Source of the DNA: Tahibacter soli
Lineage (GTDB): Bacteria; Pseudomonadota; Gammaproteobacteria; Xanthomonadales; Rhodanobacteraceae
Direction: 5' to 3'
Assembly (NCBI RefSeq): GCF_025717065.2
Contig: NZ_JAOVZO020000001.1
Span: 62,001-126,000 of the forward strand
DNA: 64,000 nt
Shown: positions 46,264 to 54,976 of the stretch, one piece after another
Numbering within the stretch: the first letter of the stretch is position 1
Layout: every line of letters begins with the position of its first letter
Program-made: the position numbers and the translations under genes
The notes under the pieces: model-generated
The model's input: the letters and a program-made list of their open reading frames with translations, nothing else
Database searches by the model: none
What the model was told of the DNA's origin: nothing

Positions 46264-47028
46264 ATGCGTCACACCCTGCGTCTGTTGCTCGGAATGCTGC
46301 TATTGACCGGCGCCGCGAGCGCCAGCGCCGCGCTCGTTCCGTCGCCGGGGCAGCTGGATTTCAGGTATCAGGCCGTCTTTACCACCAGCGATCCGAAAGC
46401 GACGACACTCACGAACACCGGCAACCAGGCATTGAGCGTGGTTTCGGTGACGCAGGCCAGCGGCGTCTATGCGCGCGCCGGCGGCACCTGCGGCGCAGCG
46501 CCGTTCACCATCCCCGCACAGGCGAGCTGCACGATCGCGCACACGTTCACGCCGAGCAGAGTCGATCTGTTCTACCAGACGCTCACGGTCACGCTGGCCG
46601 GGGGAGAGCGCGTCGATTTCGGGCTGGCCGGCGAGGGCAGCGAGGGATATCTGGAAATCACGCCGCCATCGCTGTGGTTCTCCTCGACGCCGGTCGGCAC
46701 GATCGGCATCGAGCAGTCGGCCAACCTGTTCAACAATCGGCCGGTGCCGATGCAGATCGTCCAAATCGGATCGACGAGCGTGCCGGGAGCCGCCGCCTTC
46801 GTGCGCAGCGGCGGCACCTGTCCCCAGCCGCCGTTTCAGCAAGGCGCGTACGCTTCGTGCACGCTGGCGTACACCTTCGCGCCGACCGAGGTCGGCAATG
46901 TGTGGATGACCGTGGATATCATGGCTTCATCGGGGACGTTCGTTCTGCATCTCAGCGGCGACGGTGCGCCGGAGATTTCGCTTTTCGGGGACGGGTTCGA
47001 AGGGCCTGCGCTTGCACCGATTCAGTGA
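46264..47028 (+). CDS. Exported choice-of-anchor D domain protein with LFGDGFE motif
   Basis: A 254-residue protein. Signal MRHTLRLLLGMLLLTGAASASA is followed by two Ig-like ~90-residue repeats of choice-of-anchor D (ASH-like) type. Repeat 1 has LVPSPGQLDFRYQAVFTTS, GGTCGAAPFTIPAQASCTIAHTFTP and LTVTLAGGERVDFGLAGEG; repeat 2 starts YLEITPPSLWFSSTPVG and has GGTCPQPPFQQGAYASCTLAYTF. Such domains occur in secreted or surface proteins. EISLFGDGFE is followed by eight extra residues, so the tail motif here is internal by a little. GAGGA precedes the ATG. The convergent neighbour is an Excalibur peptide. Confidence 0.82.
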   Translation: MRHTLRLLLGMLLLTGAASASAALVPSPGQLDFRYQAVFTTSDPKATTLTNTGNQALSVVSVTQASGVYARAGGTCGAAPFTIPAQASCTIAHTFTPSRVDLFYQTLTVTLAGGERVDFGLAGEGSEGYLEITPPSLWFSSTPVGTIGIEQSANLFNNRPVPMQIVQIGSTSVPGAAAFVRSGGTCPQPPFQQGAYASCTLAYTFAPTEVGNVWMTVDIMASSGTFVLHLSGDGAPEISLFGDGFEGPALAPIQ

Positions 47029-47207
47029 GCCTGGACGGTTCACGTTGGTGCGTAAAAATGGACGCCGAGAATTTGTGAACAGCGGGAATCCCGGCCGGGC
47101 GACGCCAACCCGTGCAGATCGGCCGTTTTCCGGGAACCAACCTCCCCGGACGTTCGAAATACTCGGCGATGCGCGCGTCGTCGTCGACTGCGGCTTGTGC
47201 CCGCGTC

Positions 47208-47516
47208 TCAGCCGCACCATTGATGCTCGCAAGGCACGCCGTCCGCGTCGCCGTCCATTTCCGTATTCGGGCAATGCGCGAGAAAGTATTTCGCCTCGGC
47301 GCATGAACGCATCTGGGAACAGTGCGTACGGCCGTCGCATTCGAACGACGCACGCGGCGACGCTGCTTCAGGCCGCGCGGCGATGCCGCGCGCGGTCGAC
47401 GGTGCGCGCAGTTCGATGTCGGGCGACGTCAAAGGAGCGGTATCGCCCGGCAGCTCGCGACGGGCGAAGAGGTATGTCACCGTGACAAGCAACAGAGCGA
47501 ATGCGAGTTTTCGCAC
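47208..47516 (-). CDS. Exported Excalibur-domain protein
   Basis: A 102-residue protein. The GTG start at 47516 gives MRKLAFALLLVTVTYLF, a signal or membrane anchor. A linker and the Excalibur calcium-binding motif follow at residues ~58-101: FECDGRTHCSQMRSC, then AEAKYFLAHCPNTEMDGD and DGVPCEHQWC. The three Asp of MDGDADG and the conserved cysteines are intact. Excalibur domains are extracellular and often linked to nucleases or surface proteins, but stand-alone forms like this have no known role. It converges on the anchor-D gene with 180 bases between. Confidence 0.85.
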   Translation of the reverse strand: MRKLAFALLLVTVTYLFARRELPGDTAPLTSPDIELRAPSTARGIAARPEAASPRASFECDGRTHCSQMRSCAEAKYFLAHCPNTEMDGDADGVPCEHQWCG

Positions 47517-47770
47517 GGTTTCCGTCCGAAGATTTTCCGGCGCCAGTATATGTGTGCCGTCGCTTGTCGGCAGTCTCCTCGCCGGCTCGGTGCTTGGTGC
47601 TCAACGCAGCGGAACCTTGCGGATCAACGACGAGTTTGCAGGCGGTCGTCATAGACGCGAGTGTTGACCGATCGCGTTTCGGTCGGTCGCCAAGACACCG
47701 TCTTCAGCGCTTCGAAATGGCCGTCGAGGGTGGCAATTTTGCGACAGAACGTTTGCCTGTTTTTGCGTGT

Positions 47771-47785
47771 TGTGTATGATACACA
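47771..47785. promoter_or_regulatory. hicA: Palindromic operator-like site before hicA
   Basis: A perfect 15-base palindrome, TGTGTAT-G-ATACACA, lies 9-35 bases before the two possible hicA starts. It contains a TATGAT that can serve as a -10 element. Autoregulation of hicAB by HicB-type proteins at such sites is known; binding here is inferred. Confidence 0.55.
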
Positions 47786-47806
47786 TCGTCGGCGATGGCT
47801 AGCGAA

Positions 47807-47986
47807 ATGAACAGTAGAGAGCTGATAAAGCGACTGAAAGACGATGGCTGGGAGCTGAAGAACGTGAAGGGAAGCCACCATGTGTTCAGGCACCCGACGA
47901 AACCCGGCCATATCTCCGTCCCGCACCCCGAGAAAGACCTCGGCACGGGGCTTGTGAAGAAGCTGATGAAGATCGCCGGTCTTTGA
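47807..47986 (+). CDS. hicA: HicA-type toxin
   Basis: A 59-residue HicA toxin, a dsRBD-fold mRNA interferase. The sequence MNSRELIKRLKDDGWELKNVKGSHHVF with the key His in GSHHVF is typical, continuing RHPTKPGHISVPHPEKDLG and ending LVKKLMKIAGL. ATG 47807 fits family length; an in-frame ATG at 47795 would add four residues. hicB follows after 59 bases, the usual toxin-first order. Confidence 0.9.
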   Translation: MNSRELIKRLKDDGWELKNVKGSHHVFRHPTKPGHISVPHPEKDLGTGLVKKLMKIAGL

Positions 47987-48045
47987 GGGGTCGGCCCGAC
48001 GTCAAGGATGATTGATATTCTTTACAAATTTGGAAATATTGCATA

Positions 48046-48447
48046 ATGAAATACGTCATTGCGATCGAGCCGGGTACCGACGATCAGGCTTTCGGCGTCG
48101 CAGTTCCCGACCTCCCGGGATGTTTTTCCGCAGGCGACACGGTCGAAGCGGCGATCGACAACGCTCGTGAAGCCATCGAGGCGTGGGCCGAAGCCGTTCT
48201 GGACGACGGCGGCGAGATTCCCGCACAACGCTCCATCGACGCGCTGCGCAACGATCCGGAGTACGACGGATGGATCTGGGCGATCATCGAAGCGCCCACC
48301 GAACGTCTCCAGGGGCCGTCCGAGCGCGTCAATATCTCGCTGCCGAAACGTGTCCTCGTCAAAATCGACGAGTACGCCACTGCGCACGGTGAAACGCGTA
48401 GCGCCTTTCTCGCAAAGGCGGCGCTCGACAAGATCGCCGCGGGTTGA
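48046..48447 (+). CDS. hicB: HicB-type antitoxin
   Basis: A 133-residue antitoxin. The N-terminal partial RNase H-like fold reads MKYVIAIEPGTDDQAFGVAV and PDLPGCFSAGDTVEAAIDNA with REAIEAWAE. The C-terminal ribbon-helix-helix DNA-binding part reads RVNISLPKRVLVKIDEYATAHGETRSAFLAKAAL. This is the RHH class of HicB. It neutralises HicA and represses the operon. Start ATG 48046. Confidence 0.92.
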   Translation: MKYVIAIEPGTDDQAFGVAVPDLPGCFSAGDTVEAAIDNAREAIEAWAEAVLDDGGEIPAQRSIDALRNDPEYDGWIWAIIEAPTERLQGPSERVNISLPKRVLVKIDEYATAHGETRSAFLAKAALDKIAAG

Positions 48448-48608
48448 GGCGCAAGCGCGCCGAACGCCGGCCGAGGGCGAGGCCGTCATAGCGCGTCGCA
48501 CTACCAGGAATGCCAATCCCCGCACGTTCTCGCATAGTCACAACACACCCGCGTCAACGCCGCCGCACCTGTCGCGTTCTCCCCGTGCACACCACGGAGG
48601 AAAACCCC

Positions 48609-49709
48609 ATGCGCCGATGCCTCATCTTCGCAGCCGCGTTGCTGTGCCTGCCCGCCGCCGATGCCGCGACGTGCGACTTCTCCGCCGTCGACGCGCGCGT
48701 GCAACAACTGCTCGATGCGGCGGCTTTCACCGACGCCGGCATCGCGCTCGGCACGCCGCGCGGCATTCTGTACAAGCGTTACTTTGGTACTTACGGCGAC
48801 GCGAGCGTCGTACCGATCGCCTCGGCGTCGAAGCTGCTGTCGGCCGTGCGCGTGATGCAGCTCGTCGACCGCGGCGCGATCGATCTCGACACGCCGGTGT
48901 CGACGTACCTGCCCGCGTTCACCGGCGACAAGGGCGCGATGACCGTGCGCCGCATGTTTTCGCACACGGCCGGCTACGGCAACGACGAGGACGCGCTCAT
49001 TCTCGCGGCGCAGAACCTTACGCTCGAGCAGTCGGTGAACTACGTCGCGTGCTGCATGGCGATGCCTTACGGGCCGCCCGGTTCCGCGTTCGCGTACGGC
49101 GGCATTTCGATGCAGGTCGCCGGTTACGTCGCGCAGGTGCGCGGCGGCGAGGATTGGGAGCAGGGCTGGAAGAACCATGTCGGCGCGCCGCTCGGCGTCA
49201 CGACGATCGACTGGCAGGGCCTCGGCGCGACGGCGAACTACCGCATCTCCGGCAGCGCGCGCGCGAGCCTGGCGGACTATTCGCGCGTCGTCGCGATGCT
49301 GTCGAACGACGGCGTCGGCAACGGGCGGCGTATCTTGAGTACCACGGCCATCGCGACGCTCAATCGCGACCAGACCGGCGGCGCGCCGCTCGCCTACGCG
49401 CCGCCCGCGGCGAACGGCAGCACGGCGTACGGCATCGGCAACTGGATCGAACCGTTTTCGATCAGCGCCGACGCGCCGACGATATCGAGCACCGGCGCGT
49501 TCGGCTTTACGCCGTGGGTCGATTTCGGCGCGCGCTACTGGGGCGTGCTGATGGTGCAGCAGCCGAGCGGCGGCTCTCCGACGATCGGCCAGCGCAGCCA
49601 CGAAGCGGTGGCCGATATCTCGGCGATCGTACGTCCGCTGCTCGCGCAGGGCTGCGATGTTGCCGAGACATTCGACGCGATCTTCCGCGACGGCGCCGAG
49701 GTGCCGTGA
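48609..49709 (+). CDS. Exported serine hydrolase of the class C beta-lactamase / DD-peptidase fold
   Basis: A 366-residue protein with a signal peptide (MRRCLIFAAALLCLPAADA-A). The beta-lactamase-fold motif SxxK is present as SASK in PIASASKLLSAVRVMQLVD. The second motif appears as FAYGGISM (YGG in place of Y-S/G-N). FSHTAGYG corresponds to the conserved HTSG-like segment. A KTG-like strand is not obvious; STGAFG may take its place. Members act as esterases, D-aminopeptidases or lactamases, so the substrate is open. The end DAIFRDGAEVP is a degraded form of the exported-protein tail. GGAGG precedes ATG 48609. Confidence 0.82.
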   Translation: MRRCLIFAAALLCLPAADAATCDFSAVDARVQQLLDAAAFTDAGIALGTPRGILYKRYFGTYGDASVVPIASASKLLSAVRVMQLVDRGAIDLDTPVSTYLPAFTGDKGAMTVRRMFSHTAGYGNDEDALILAAQNLTLEQSVNYVACCMAMPYGPPGSAFAYGGISMQVAGYVAQVRGGEDWEQGWKNHVGAPLGVTTIDWQGLGATANYRISGSARASLADYSRVVAMLSNDGVGNGRRILSTTAIATLNRDQTGGAPLAYAPPAANGSTAYGIGNWIEPFSISADAPTISSTGAFGFTPWVDFGARYWGVLMVQQPSGGSPTIGQRSHEAVADISAIVRPLLAQGCDVAETFDAIFRDGAEVP

Positions 49710-49722
49710 CGCGCTCGCGCGG

Positions 49723-49956
49723 CTACGCCGCGTACGCGTCGTCGACGGCGTGCGCGACGGCAAGATCCGGCGCGATGCTCGCGAGGAAATGCGCCGCGTC
49801 GTAGCTGCATCGGCCGCGCTTGGGCGACTGCCGCGTATACGTGTCGAAATCGATGCGCCGCGCGTCGACGTGCGCCACGACCATCATGCAATGGCCGCCG
49901 CCGGCGGGGTCGCGAAACACGTCGCCGGCCACGGGGTTCGTTCTGGGATCGCGCAT
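49723..49956 (-). CDS. Small hypothetical protein
   Basis: A 77-residue protein, MRDPRTNPVAGDVFRDPAGG and onward. The short beta-like stretches GHCMMVVAHVDARRIDFDTY and the motif TRQSPKRGRCSYDAAHFLA are notable. No signal or membrane segment is visible. It is supported by an AGGAGA eight bases before ATG 49956 and by a decayed paralogous fragment at about 50785-50870. The family is not recognised. It is convergent with the serine hydrolase (13-base gap). Confidence 0.65.
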   Translation of the reverse strand: MRDPRTNPVAGDVFRDPAGGGHCMMVVAHVDARRIDFDTYTRQSPKRGRCSYDAAHFLASIAPDLAVAHAVDDAYAA

Positions 49957-50203
49957 CTGTCTCTCCTTGACGGGATCGCCGCGCGACGGCGCGGCATGGC
50001 GTCGATCATCGTCATCGGCGTCGCACGGAGGGAGACGCGGGCGGTCCGGCCGGTCATCGCCGCTCCGAACGACGAGCGCGTCGGTCCGTCATGGCGAGCG
50101 GGGCATACCGATATCGCGCACACGCATCGGCGCTTGAGCGACGGCTTTTCGCCGGCGATATGCTCGACGACCGGGAGCCGCCTTGCCGAATCAGGAGAAA
50201 GCC

Positions 50204-50752
50204 ATGACGTTCGATATCGAAGAGAGCCGCATCGACAGCGCGGCGCTCGTGATCATGCACTATCAGGTCGACGTCTTCGCCATCCTCTTCGGCGATCGGC
50301 CGTCGCCGCTGCTGGACAGCTGCAATGCGCTGATCCGGCGCTGGCGCGCAACCGGCCGCCCGTTGTTCTTTCCCAACTTCTTTCTCGGCGAAGCGTACGA
50401 ACTCGCCTCGAAGAACAATCGCCTGATGTCGTCGATCGTGCCGAGCGGCTACTTCCGCAGCGCAGTGCCGATGCACGGGCTCACGATCGAACCCGGCGAC
50501 CGCTTCTACGCTTGTCCGCGGGCCAGCGTCTTCCACGGCACGACGCTCGACGCCGACCTTCGGGCGCGCGGCGTCGATACGCTCGTGATGGCCGGCATCA
50601 GCACCACCGGCGTCGTTCTGTCGAGCGTCGCCCAGGCCAGCGATGCGGATTACGACGTGCGCCTGGTCCGCGACTGCTGCTACGACCCGGACCGCGACGC
50701 CCACGAAGCGCTGTTTCGTTCGGGTTTCGGCGGTCGTGTACAGGTGGTGTGA
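50204..50752 (+). CDS. Isochorismatase-fold protein lacking the catalytic cysteine
   Basis: A 182-residue protein of the isochorismatase/cysteine hydrolase superfamily. It shows the opening strand AALVIMHYQVD, a central VDTLVMAGISTTGVVLSSV and the following YDVRLVRDCCYDPDRDAHEAL. In active members the strand after the cis-peptide carries the nucleophile Cys (G-x-x-T-x-x-C-V); here it is G-I-S-T-T-G-V-V, so the nucleophile is absent. The first Asp (usually DMQ) is also shifted to HYQVD. A different or lost activity is likely. AGGAGA precedes ATG 50204. No neighbouring pathway gene is evident. Confidence 0.8.
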   Translation: MTFDIEESRIDSAALVIMHYQVDVFAILFGDRPSPLLDSCNALIRRWRATGRPLFFPNFFLGEAYELASKNNRLMSSIVPSGYFRSAVPMHGLTIEPGDRFYACPRASVFHGTTLDADLRARGVDTLVMAGISTTGVVLSSVAQASDADYDVRLVRDCCYDPDRDAHEALFRSGFGGRVQVV

Positions 50753-50784
50753 CGTTCGCGATCCGGCACTGTGGATCGTTCGGC

Positions 50785-50870
50785 TTGGCCGCCGTCGTGT
50801 AGCGCGTTGGCCCTCGGCGAACGTCGTGTATACGTATTGAAATAAATACTTCGCACGCCGAGCTGCGTCT
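50785..50870 (-). pseudogene. Fragment related to the small protein at 49723-49956
   Basis: Read on the minus strand, VRSIYFNTYTRRSPRANAL aligns with ARRIDFDTYTRQSPKRGRC of the intact gene. The DNA is also similar, sharing GTATACGT and the surrounding pattern. There is no start or end of a complete gene, so it is a leftover of a duplication. Confidence 0.45.
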
Positions 50871-50966
50871 GCGCTTTTTTCGGACGACCGGTGCAGCGCG
50901 GCCGGTCAGCGCACGCCCGCGCAGCGGCATTTCGCGTAAGCTCGCGCATTCGACGGGGAACCGATC

Positions 50967-52234
50967 ATGCCGAACGTTGCTTGCGCCGCACACCGGGTGT
51001 TCTCCGCAAGCTGCGGATTCGTGGCGATGTGCCTGTTGCTGGGCGCGGCGCCGGCGATGGCCGCTACCGTCGTGGCCACCGTGCCGGTCGGCAACAATCC
51101 CTATGGCGTCGCCGTCCTGCCGGACGGCACCCGGGCCTACGTCACCAACTACAGTACCGACAATGTGTCGGTGATCGACACGGCCACGAACACGGTGACG
51201 GCGACGATCGCCGTCGGCAGCCACGCGTACGGGGTCGGCGCCCATCCGAACGGCACTCGCGTCTACGCCACCAATGCCGGTTCCGACACGGTATCGGTGA
51301 TCGACACGGCCACGAACACGGTGACGGCAACGATTCCCGTCGGCATCCAGCCGCAGTCGGTCGCTGTCCGGTCGGACGGCACGCGCGCCTATGCCACGAA
51401 CGTCGGTTCTTCCAGCGTGTCGGTGATCGACACGGCCACGAATACGGTGACGGCGACGATTACCGTCGGCGGCAGCCCCTTTCGGTGGCATTGCGGCCGG
51501 ACGGCACGCGCGCCTACGTCGCCAACGCCGACAACAACTCGGTGTCGGTGATCGACACGGCCACGAACTCGGTAGTGGCGACGATTCCCGTCGGCAACCT
51601 GCCTTCCGCCGTGGCCGTGAGGCCGGACGGCGCCCGCGCCTATGTCGCCAACTTCGGCTCCGACAACGTGTCGGTGATCGATACGGCCACGAACACGGTG
51701 ACGACGACGATTGCCGTCGGCAATGGTCCTCGAGGCGTCGCTTTTCGACCGGTCGGCACCCGCGCCTACGTCACCAACTACGGCGGCAGCGCGGTATCGG
51801 CGATCGACACGGCCACGAACACCGTGACGGCGACGATCCCCGTCGGCACGTTCCTGCATGGCGTCGCGTTCAGGCCTGACGGCGCTCGCGCCTACGTCGT
51901 CAGCTACGTTGCGTATACCGTTTCGGTGATCGCGATCGGGCCGCAGGTCGCGGCGTTGTCGCCGGGCAACGGTCCGGCGGTGGGCGGCACCGTGGTGACG
52001 CTCACGGGCATCAATTTCACCGGCGCCACCGCGGTGAACTTTGGCGCGATACCGGCCGCGAGCTTCACCGTCAACAGCGACACGCAGATCACCGCCACCG
52101 CTCCGGCGACGGGCAGCCTCGGCATCGTCGACGTGAGAGTGACGACGCCCGACGGCATCAGCGTCAATTCCGCCGCCGACGACTACAACTACGATACGTT
52201 GCCGGTGACGTTGCAATCGTTCGACGTGAAGTAG
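50967..52234 (+). CDS. Exported seven-bladed beta-propeller (YncE-like) with IPT/TIG domain; one-base frameshift near 51476
   Basis: Joined across one missing C in the C4 run 51476-51479, the product is 422 residues. It has a signal peptide (cleavage near AMA-AT), seven repeats of exactly 42 residues with the core G-V-A-(x)-PDGTRAYVTN and the near-invariant block VSVIDTATNTVTATI, then an IPT/TIG domain (VAALSPGNGPAVGGTVVTLTG ending DVRVTTPDGIS). Seven YVTN-type repeats form a closed propeller as in YncE and surface-layer proteins. Without correction the frame from 50967 stops at 51551, while the second part is open from 50891. The role is unknown. The end LQSFDVK lacks the acidic tail. Confidence 0.82.
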
Positions 52235-52414
52235 AACGACGAAAGCGGCCCCGGCGCCGTCGGGAGGCGATCGTGCCGGCGCGGTATTTTGCCGCGCTTT
52301 GCGCGTTGTGAACGTTTGCCGTCGCGCGCCGCTTGCGCCCGGCCCCGGACTGCGCTTTGCTTGCGCCTCCCGCGAAGTACGCGATCACCGTTCCCCGATG
52401 ATCAGGAGCCGCCC

Positions 52415-53953
52415 ATGTCCAGCTCGCATTCCGATACCGCGCAACACCCGGACCTGACGCTCGGCGTCGACGCTTCCTCGATTCCCGACGACGGCGTGCT
52501 GCCGGGTCGCGTCGGCGACAGCCCCGTGCTGCTCGCGCGCGTCGACGGCGCCATCGTCGCCGTCGGCGGCGCGTGCACGCACTACGGGGGCGCGCTGCAC
52601 GAAGGCCTGCGCACCGGATGTTTCATTCACTGTCCGCTGCATCACGCGTGTTTTGACCTGCGCACCGGCGCGGCCGTGCGCGCGCCGGCACTCAATCCGC
52701 TGGAGCGCTGGAAAGTCGAAGAGCAGGGCGGCAAGGTATTCGTGCGCGAAACGCTCGCGGCTGCCGACGCCGATGCGCGCGACGCATCGGGCGATCCCGC
52801 ATCGATCGTCATCGTCGGCGGCGGCGCGGCGGGCCTCGCGGCGGCGCAGCGGCTGCGCGACCTCGGCTACGCCGGCGCGCTGACGATGCTGAGCGACGAC
52901 ACGCTCGCGCCGTACGACCGGCCGAACGTATCGAAGGACTATCTCGCAGGCACCGCCGATCCGGCGTGGATGCCGCTGCGCGACGACGCGTTCTATCGCG
53001 ACCGCGGCATCGCGCTGCGCACCGGCACGCGCGTCGAGGCGATCGACGCGGCGGCGCGCCGCGTCGTGCTCGCCGGCGGCGAAGCGCTGTCGTACGACCG
53101 CCTGCTGCTCGCGACCGGCGCCGAGCCGAACCGGCCCGCGACGCCGGGCTTCGATCGCGACAACGTCTTCGTCGTGCGCAGCCAGGACGACAGCGATCGC
53201 CTGATCGCCGCGGCGCGGAATGCGTCGTCGATCGCGGTCGTCGGTTCGAGTTTCATCGGGCTCGAGGTGGCGGCGTCGCTGCGCGCGCGCGGCCTGCCGG
53301 TGCACGTGATCGGCCGCGACGACGTGCCGATGGCCGGCAAGCTCGGCGGCGCGATCGGTGCGCTGATCCAGGACGTGCACGAGCGCAACGGCGTGCAATT
53401 CCATCTGCGCCGTTCGGTGCAGGGCTACGACGGCGAGCGCCTGACGCTCGACGACGGTTCGACGGTCGAGGCCGACGTCGTCGTGCTCGGCGTCGGCGTG
53501 ACGCCGAGGCTCGCGCTCGCCGAATCGGCCGGGCTCGCGCTCGACAAGGGCGTGCGCGTCGATGCGTCGATGCGCACGAGCGATCCGAACATCTACGCCG
53601 CGGGCGACATCGCACGCTTTCCGAATCCGTTCGGCGGCGCGGCGATTCGCGTCGAGCCTATCCGTGTCGAGCATTGGGTGCTCGCCGAGCGCCTCGGGCA
53701 GATCGCCGCCGCGGCGATGCTCGGCATCGACGAGCGCTACGACGAGGCGCCGTTCTTCTGGAGCGTGCACTACGACGTGACGATCCGCTACGTCGGCAGC
53801 GCCGACGGCTGGGACGCGATCGAAGAGATCGGCTCGGTCGCGCAGCGCGACGCCGAGGTGCGCTATCGCAAGGGCGGTCGCGTCGTTGCGGTCGCGACGA
53901 TCAATCGCGACGTCGCATCGCTCGAAGCGGCGGAGCTGGGCCTGCTGCGATAG
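52415..53953 (+). CDS. Rieske [2Fe-2S] / FAD-dependent NAD(P)H oxidoreductase (AIF-like)
   Basis: A 512-residue fusion. An N-terminal Rieske domain (residues ~10-105) has cluster ligands CTHYGG and CPLHHACFD (C-x-H ... C-x2-H). A pyridine nucleotide-disulfide reductase module follows: FAD site VIVGGGAAGLAAAQRL, DRPNVSKDYLAG, NAD(P)H site AVVGSSFIGLEVAASL, second FAD motif IYAAGDIARFP, and a C-terminal reductase dimer domain. The architecture matches AIF-like/ferredoxin reductases (AIFM3 and bacterial nitrite/dioxygenase reductase relatives). AGGAG precedes ATG 52415. No partner oxygenase is adjacent. It is convergent with the BON gene (16-base gap). Confidence 0.9.
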   Translation: MSSSHSDTAQHPDLTLGVDASSIPDDGVLPGRVGDSPVLLARVDGAIVAVGGACTHYGGALHEGLRTGCFIHCPLHHACFDLRTGAAVRAPALNPLERWKVEEQGGKVFVRETLAAADADARDASGDPASIVIVGGGAAGLAAAQRLRDLGYAGALTMLSDDTLAPYDRPNVSKDYLAGTADPAWMPLRDDAFYRDRGIALRTGTRVEAIDAAARRVVLAGGEALSYDRLLLATGAEPNRPATPGFDRDNVFVVRSQDDSDRLIAAARNASSIAVVGSSFIGLEVAASLRARGLPVHVIGRDDVPMAGKLGGAIGALIQDVHERNGVQFHLRRSVQGYDGERLTLDDGSTVEADVVVLGVGVTPRLALAESAGLALDKGVRVDASMRTSDPNIYAAGDIARFPNPFGGAAIRVEPIRVEHWVLAERLGQIAAAAMLGIDERYDEAPFFWSVHYDVTIRYVGSADGWDAIEEIGSVAQRDAEVRYRKGGRVVAVATINRDVASLEAAELGLLR

Positions 53954-53969
53954 CGGACGCTCGCCTTCG

Positions 53970-54587
53970 CTAGCGAACGAGCCCGCTCGCATCGACCGAG
54001 CGAACGCCGAGTGTCTGCACCGCCAATGCCGTCGCGCGTTCGATGCCGGACGCGTCGGCCATCTTCCCGCGCAGATGCACGATGCCGTCGACGGACGACA
54101 CGTCGATGCCGCAGCTGTCGACCGCCCGGGAAAACGACAACGTGTAGCGAAGCGCCGACGCGATCCACGCATCGGACTTCGCCTGCGCACTCAGCCGCGC
54201 GGCGTCGCGCGAAACCGCGCCTTGCCTCGCGCCTTCGGTGCGCGGTGGCCAGTAGGCGACGTCGAGCCGGTTGTTCACGCGAATGACGCCGTAGGTGTCG
54301 AGCGCCGCGGCGGCGATCTCGGCCTTGTCGGCTTCGGTGCGCGTCAACCCCCGGATTTCCACGACGCCCCGTTGCGTCGAGATGCGAACGTCCGCCGAGT
54401 CGACGGCCTTGTTGAACGACAGGCGCGACAGGATCGCCGTCGTCATCGCGCCGTCGTCGACCACGGCGTCGCAGCGCGCGCGCGCGGTGTCGACCGGTGC
54501 AGCTGCAGCGGACGCGTCCGCGCGTGCAGCCATGGGCGCGGCAGCGAGCGACAGCTGCGCGATCGCGAGCCCGGCGAAGGTGATCAT
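53970..54587 (-). CDS. Exported protein with two BON domains
   Basis: A 205-residue periplasmic protein. Signal MITFAGLAIAQLSLAAAPMA is followed by a first BON domain at ~45-110 (VDSADVRISTQRGVVEIRGLT, then DTYGVIRVNNRLDV) and a second at ~140-200 (CGIDVSSVDGIVHLRGKMAD, then TLGVRSVDASGLV). BON domains bind phospholipid or other surfaces and occur in OsmY-type envelope stress proteins. ATG 54587 gives a clean signal peptide; the frame is open to 54653. A role in envelope stress is inferred from the family only. Confidence 0.82.
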   Translation of the reverse strand: MITFAGLAIAQLSLAAAPMAARADASAAAAPVDTARARCDAVVDDGAMTTAILSRLSFNKAVDSADVRISTQRGVVEIRGLTRTEADKAEIAAAALDTYGVIRVNNRLDVAYWPPRTEGARQGAVSRDAARLSAQAKSDAWIASALRYTLSFSRAVDSCGIDVSSVDGIVHLRGKMADASGIERATALAVQTLGVRSVDASGLVR

Positions 54588-54976
54588 GGGAATTCCAGTA
54601 CGTCGTGTTTTGCGCGCGATTGCCGCGTTGCGAATCGAAAAGCCGGCGTGCAACAGGGCGATTCGACGCAGGAACCGAGAGGGAACCTTCGATCAACGTA
54701 CGCCCCGGGTGCAGGGGGCGCAAGTGCTGGTGGTTTCGTTATGCAAATATATTTCTTTGTATATAAAACCAATAAATGACGTAACGGTTTGGTAACAAGT
54801 CCGGGCGCATAGTCGCGGTATCCCTGCCGGATCTGCGGCCATTGCAGATCCCAACAGCGACGTCAGCCGCTCCGGCTGTCGCTCTGCGCGCTGTCTCTTC
54901 ATCACGTCCAATGGTACCGGGCTCCGGTACTGTCCGGCCGCGGCTGTCCGCGGACCTCTGTCTGGAGATTCACGCC
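54588..54976. other. Intergenic, ~390 bases with an AT-rich patch
   Basis: No gene is supported. Bases ~54738-54800 are unusually AT-rich for this genome (TATTTCTTTGTATATAAAAC) and may be a promoter region for the BON gene or the small gene downstream. Around 54915-54950 there are short inverted G/C repeats (GGTACCGGGCTCCGGTAC). Confidence 0.5.
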
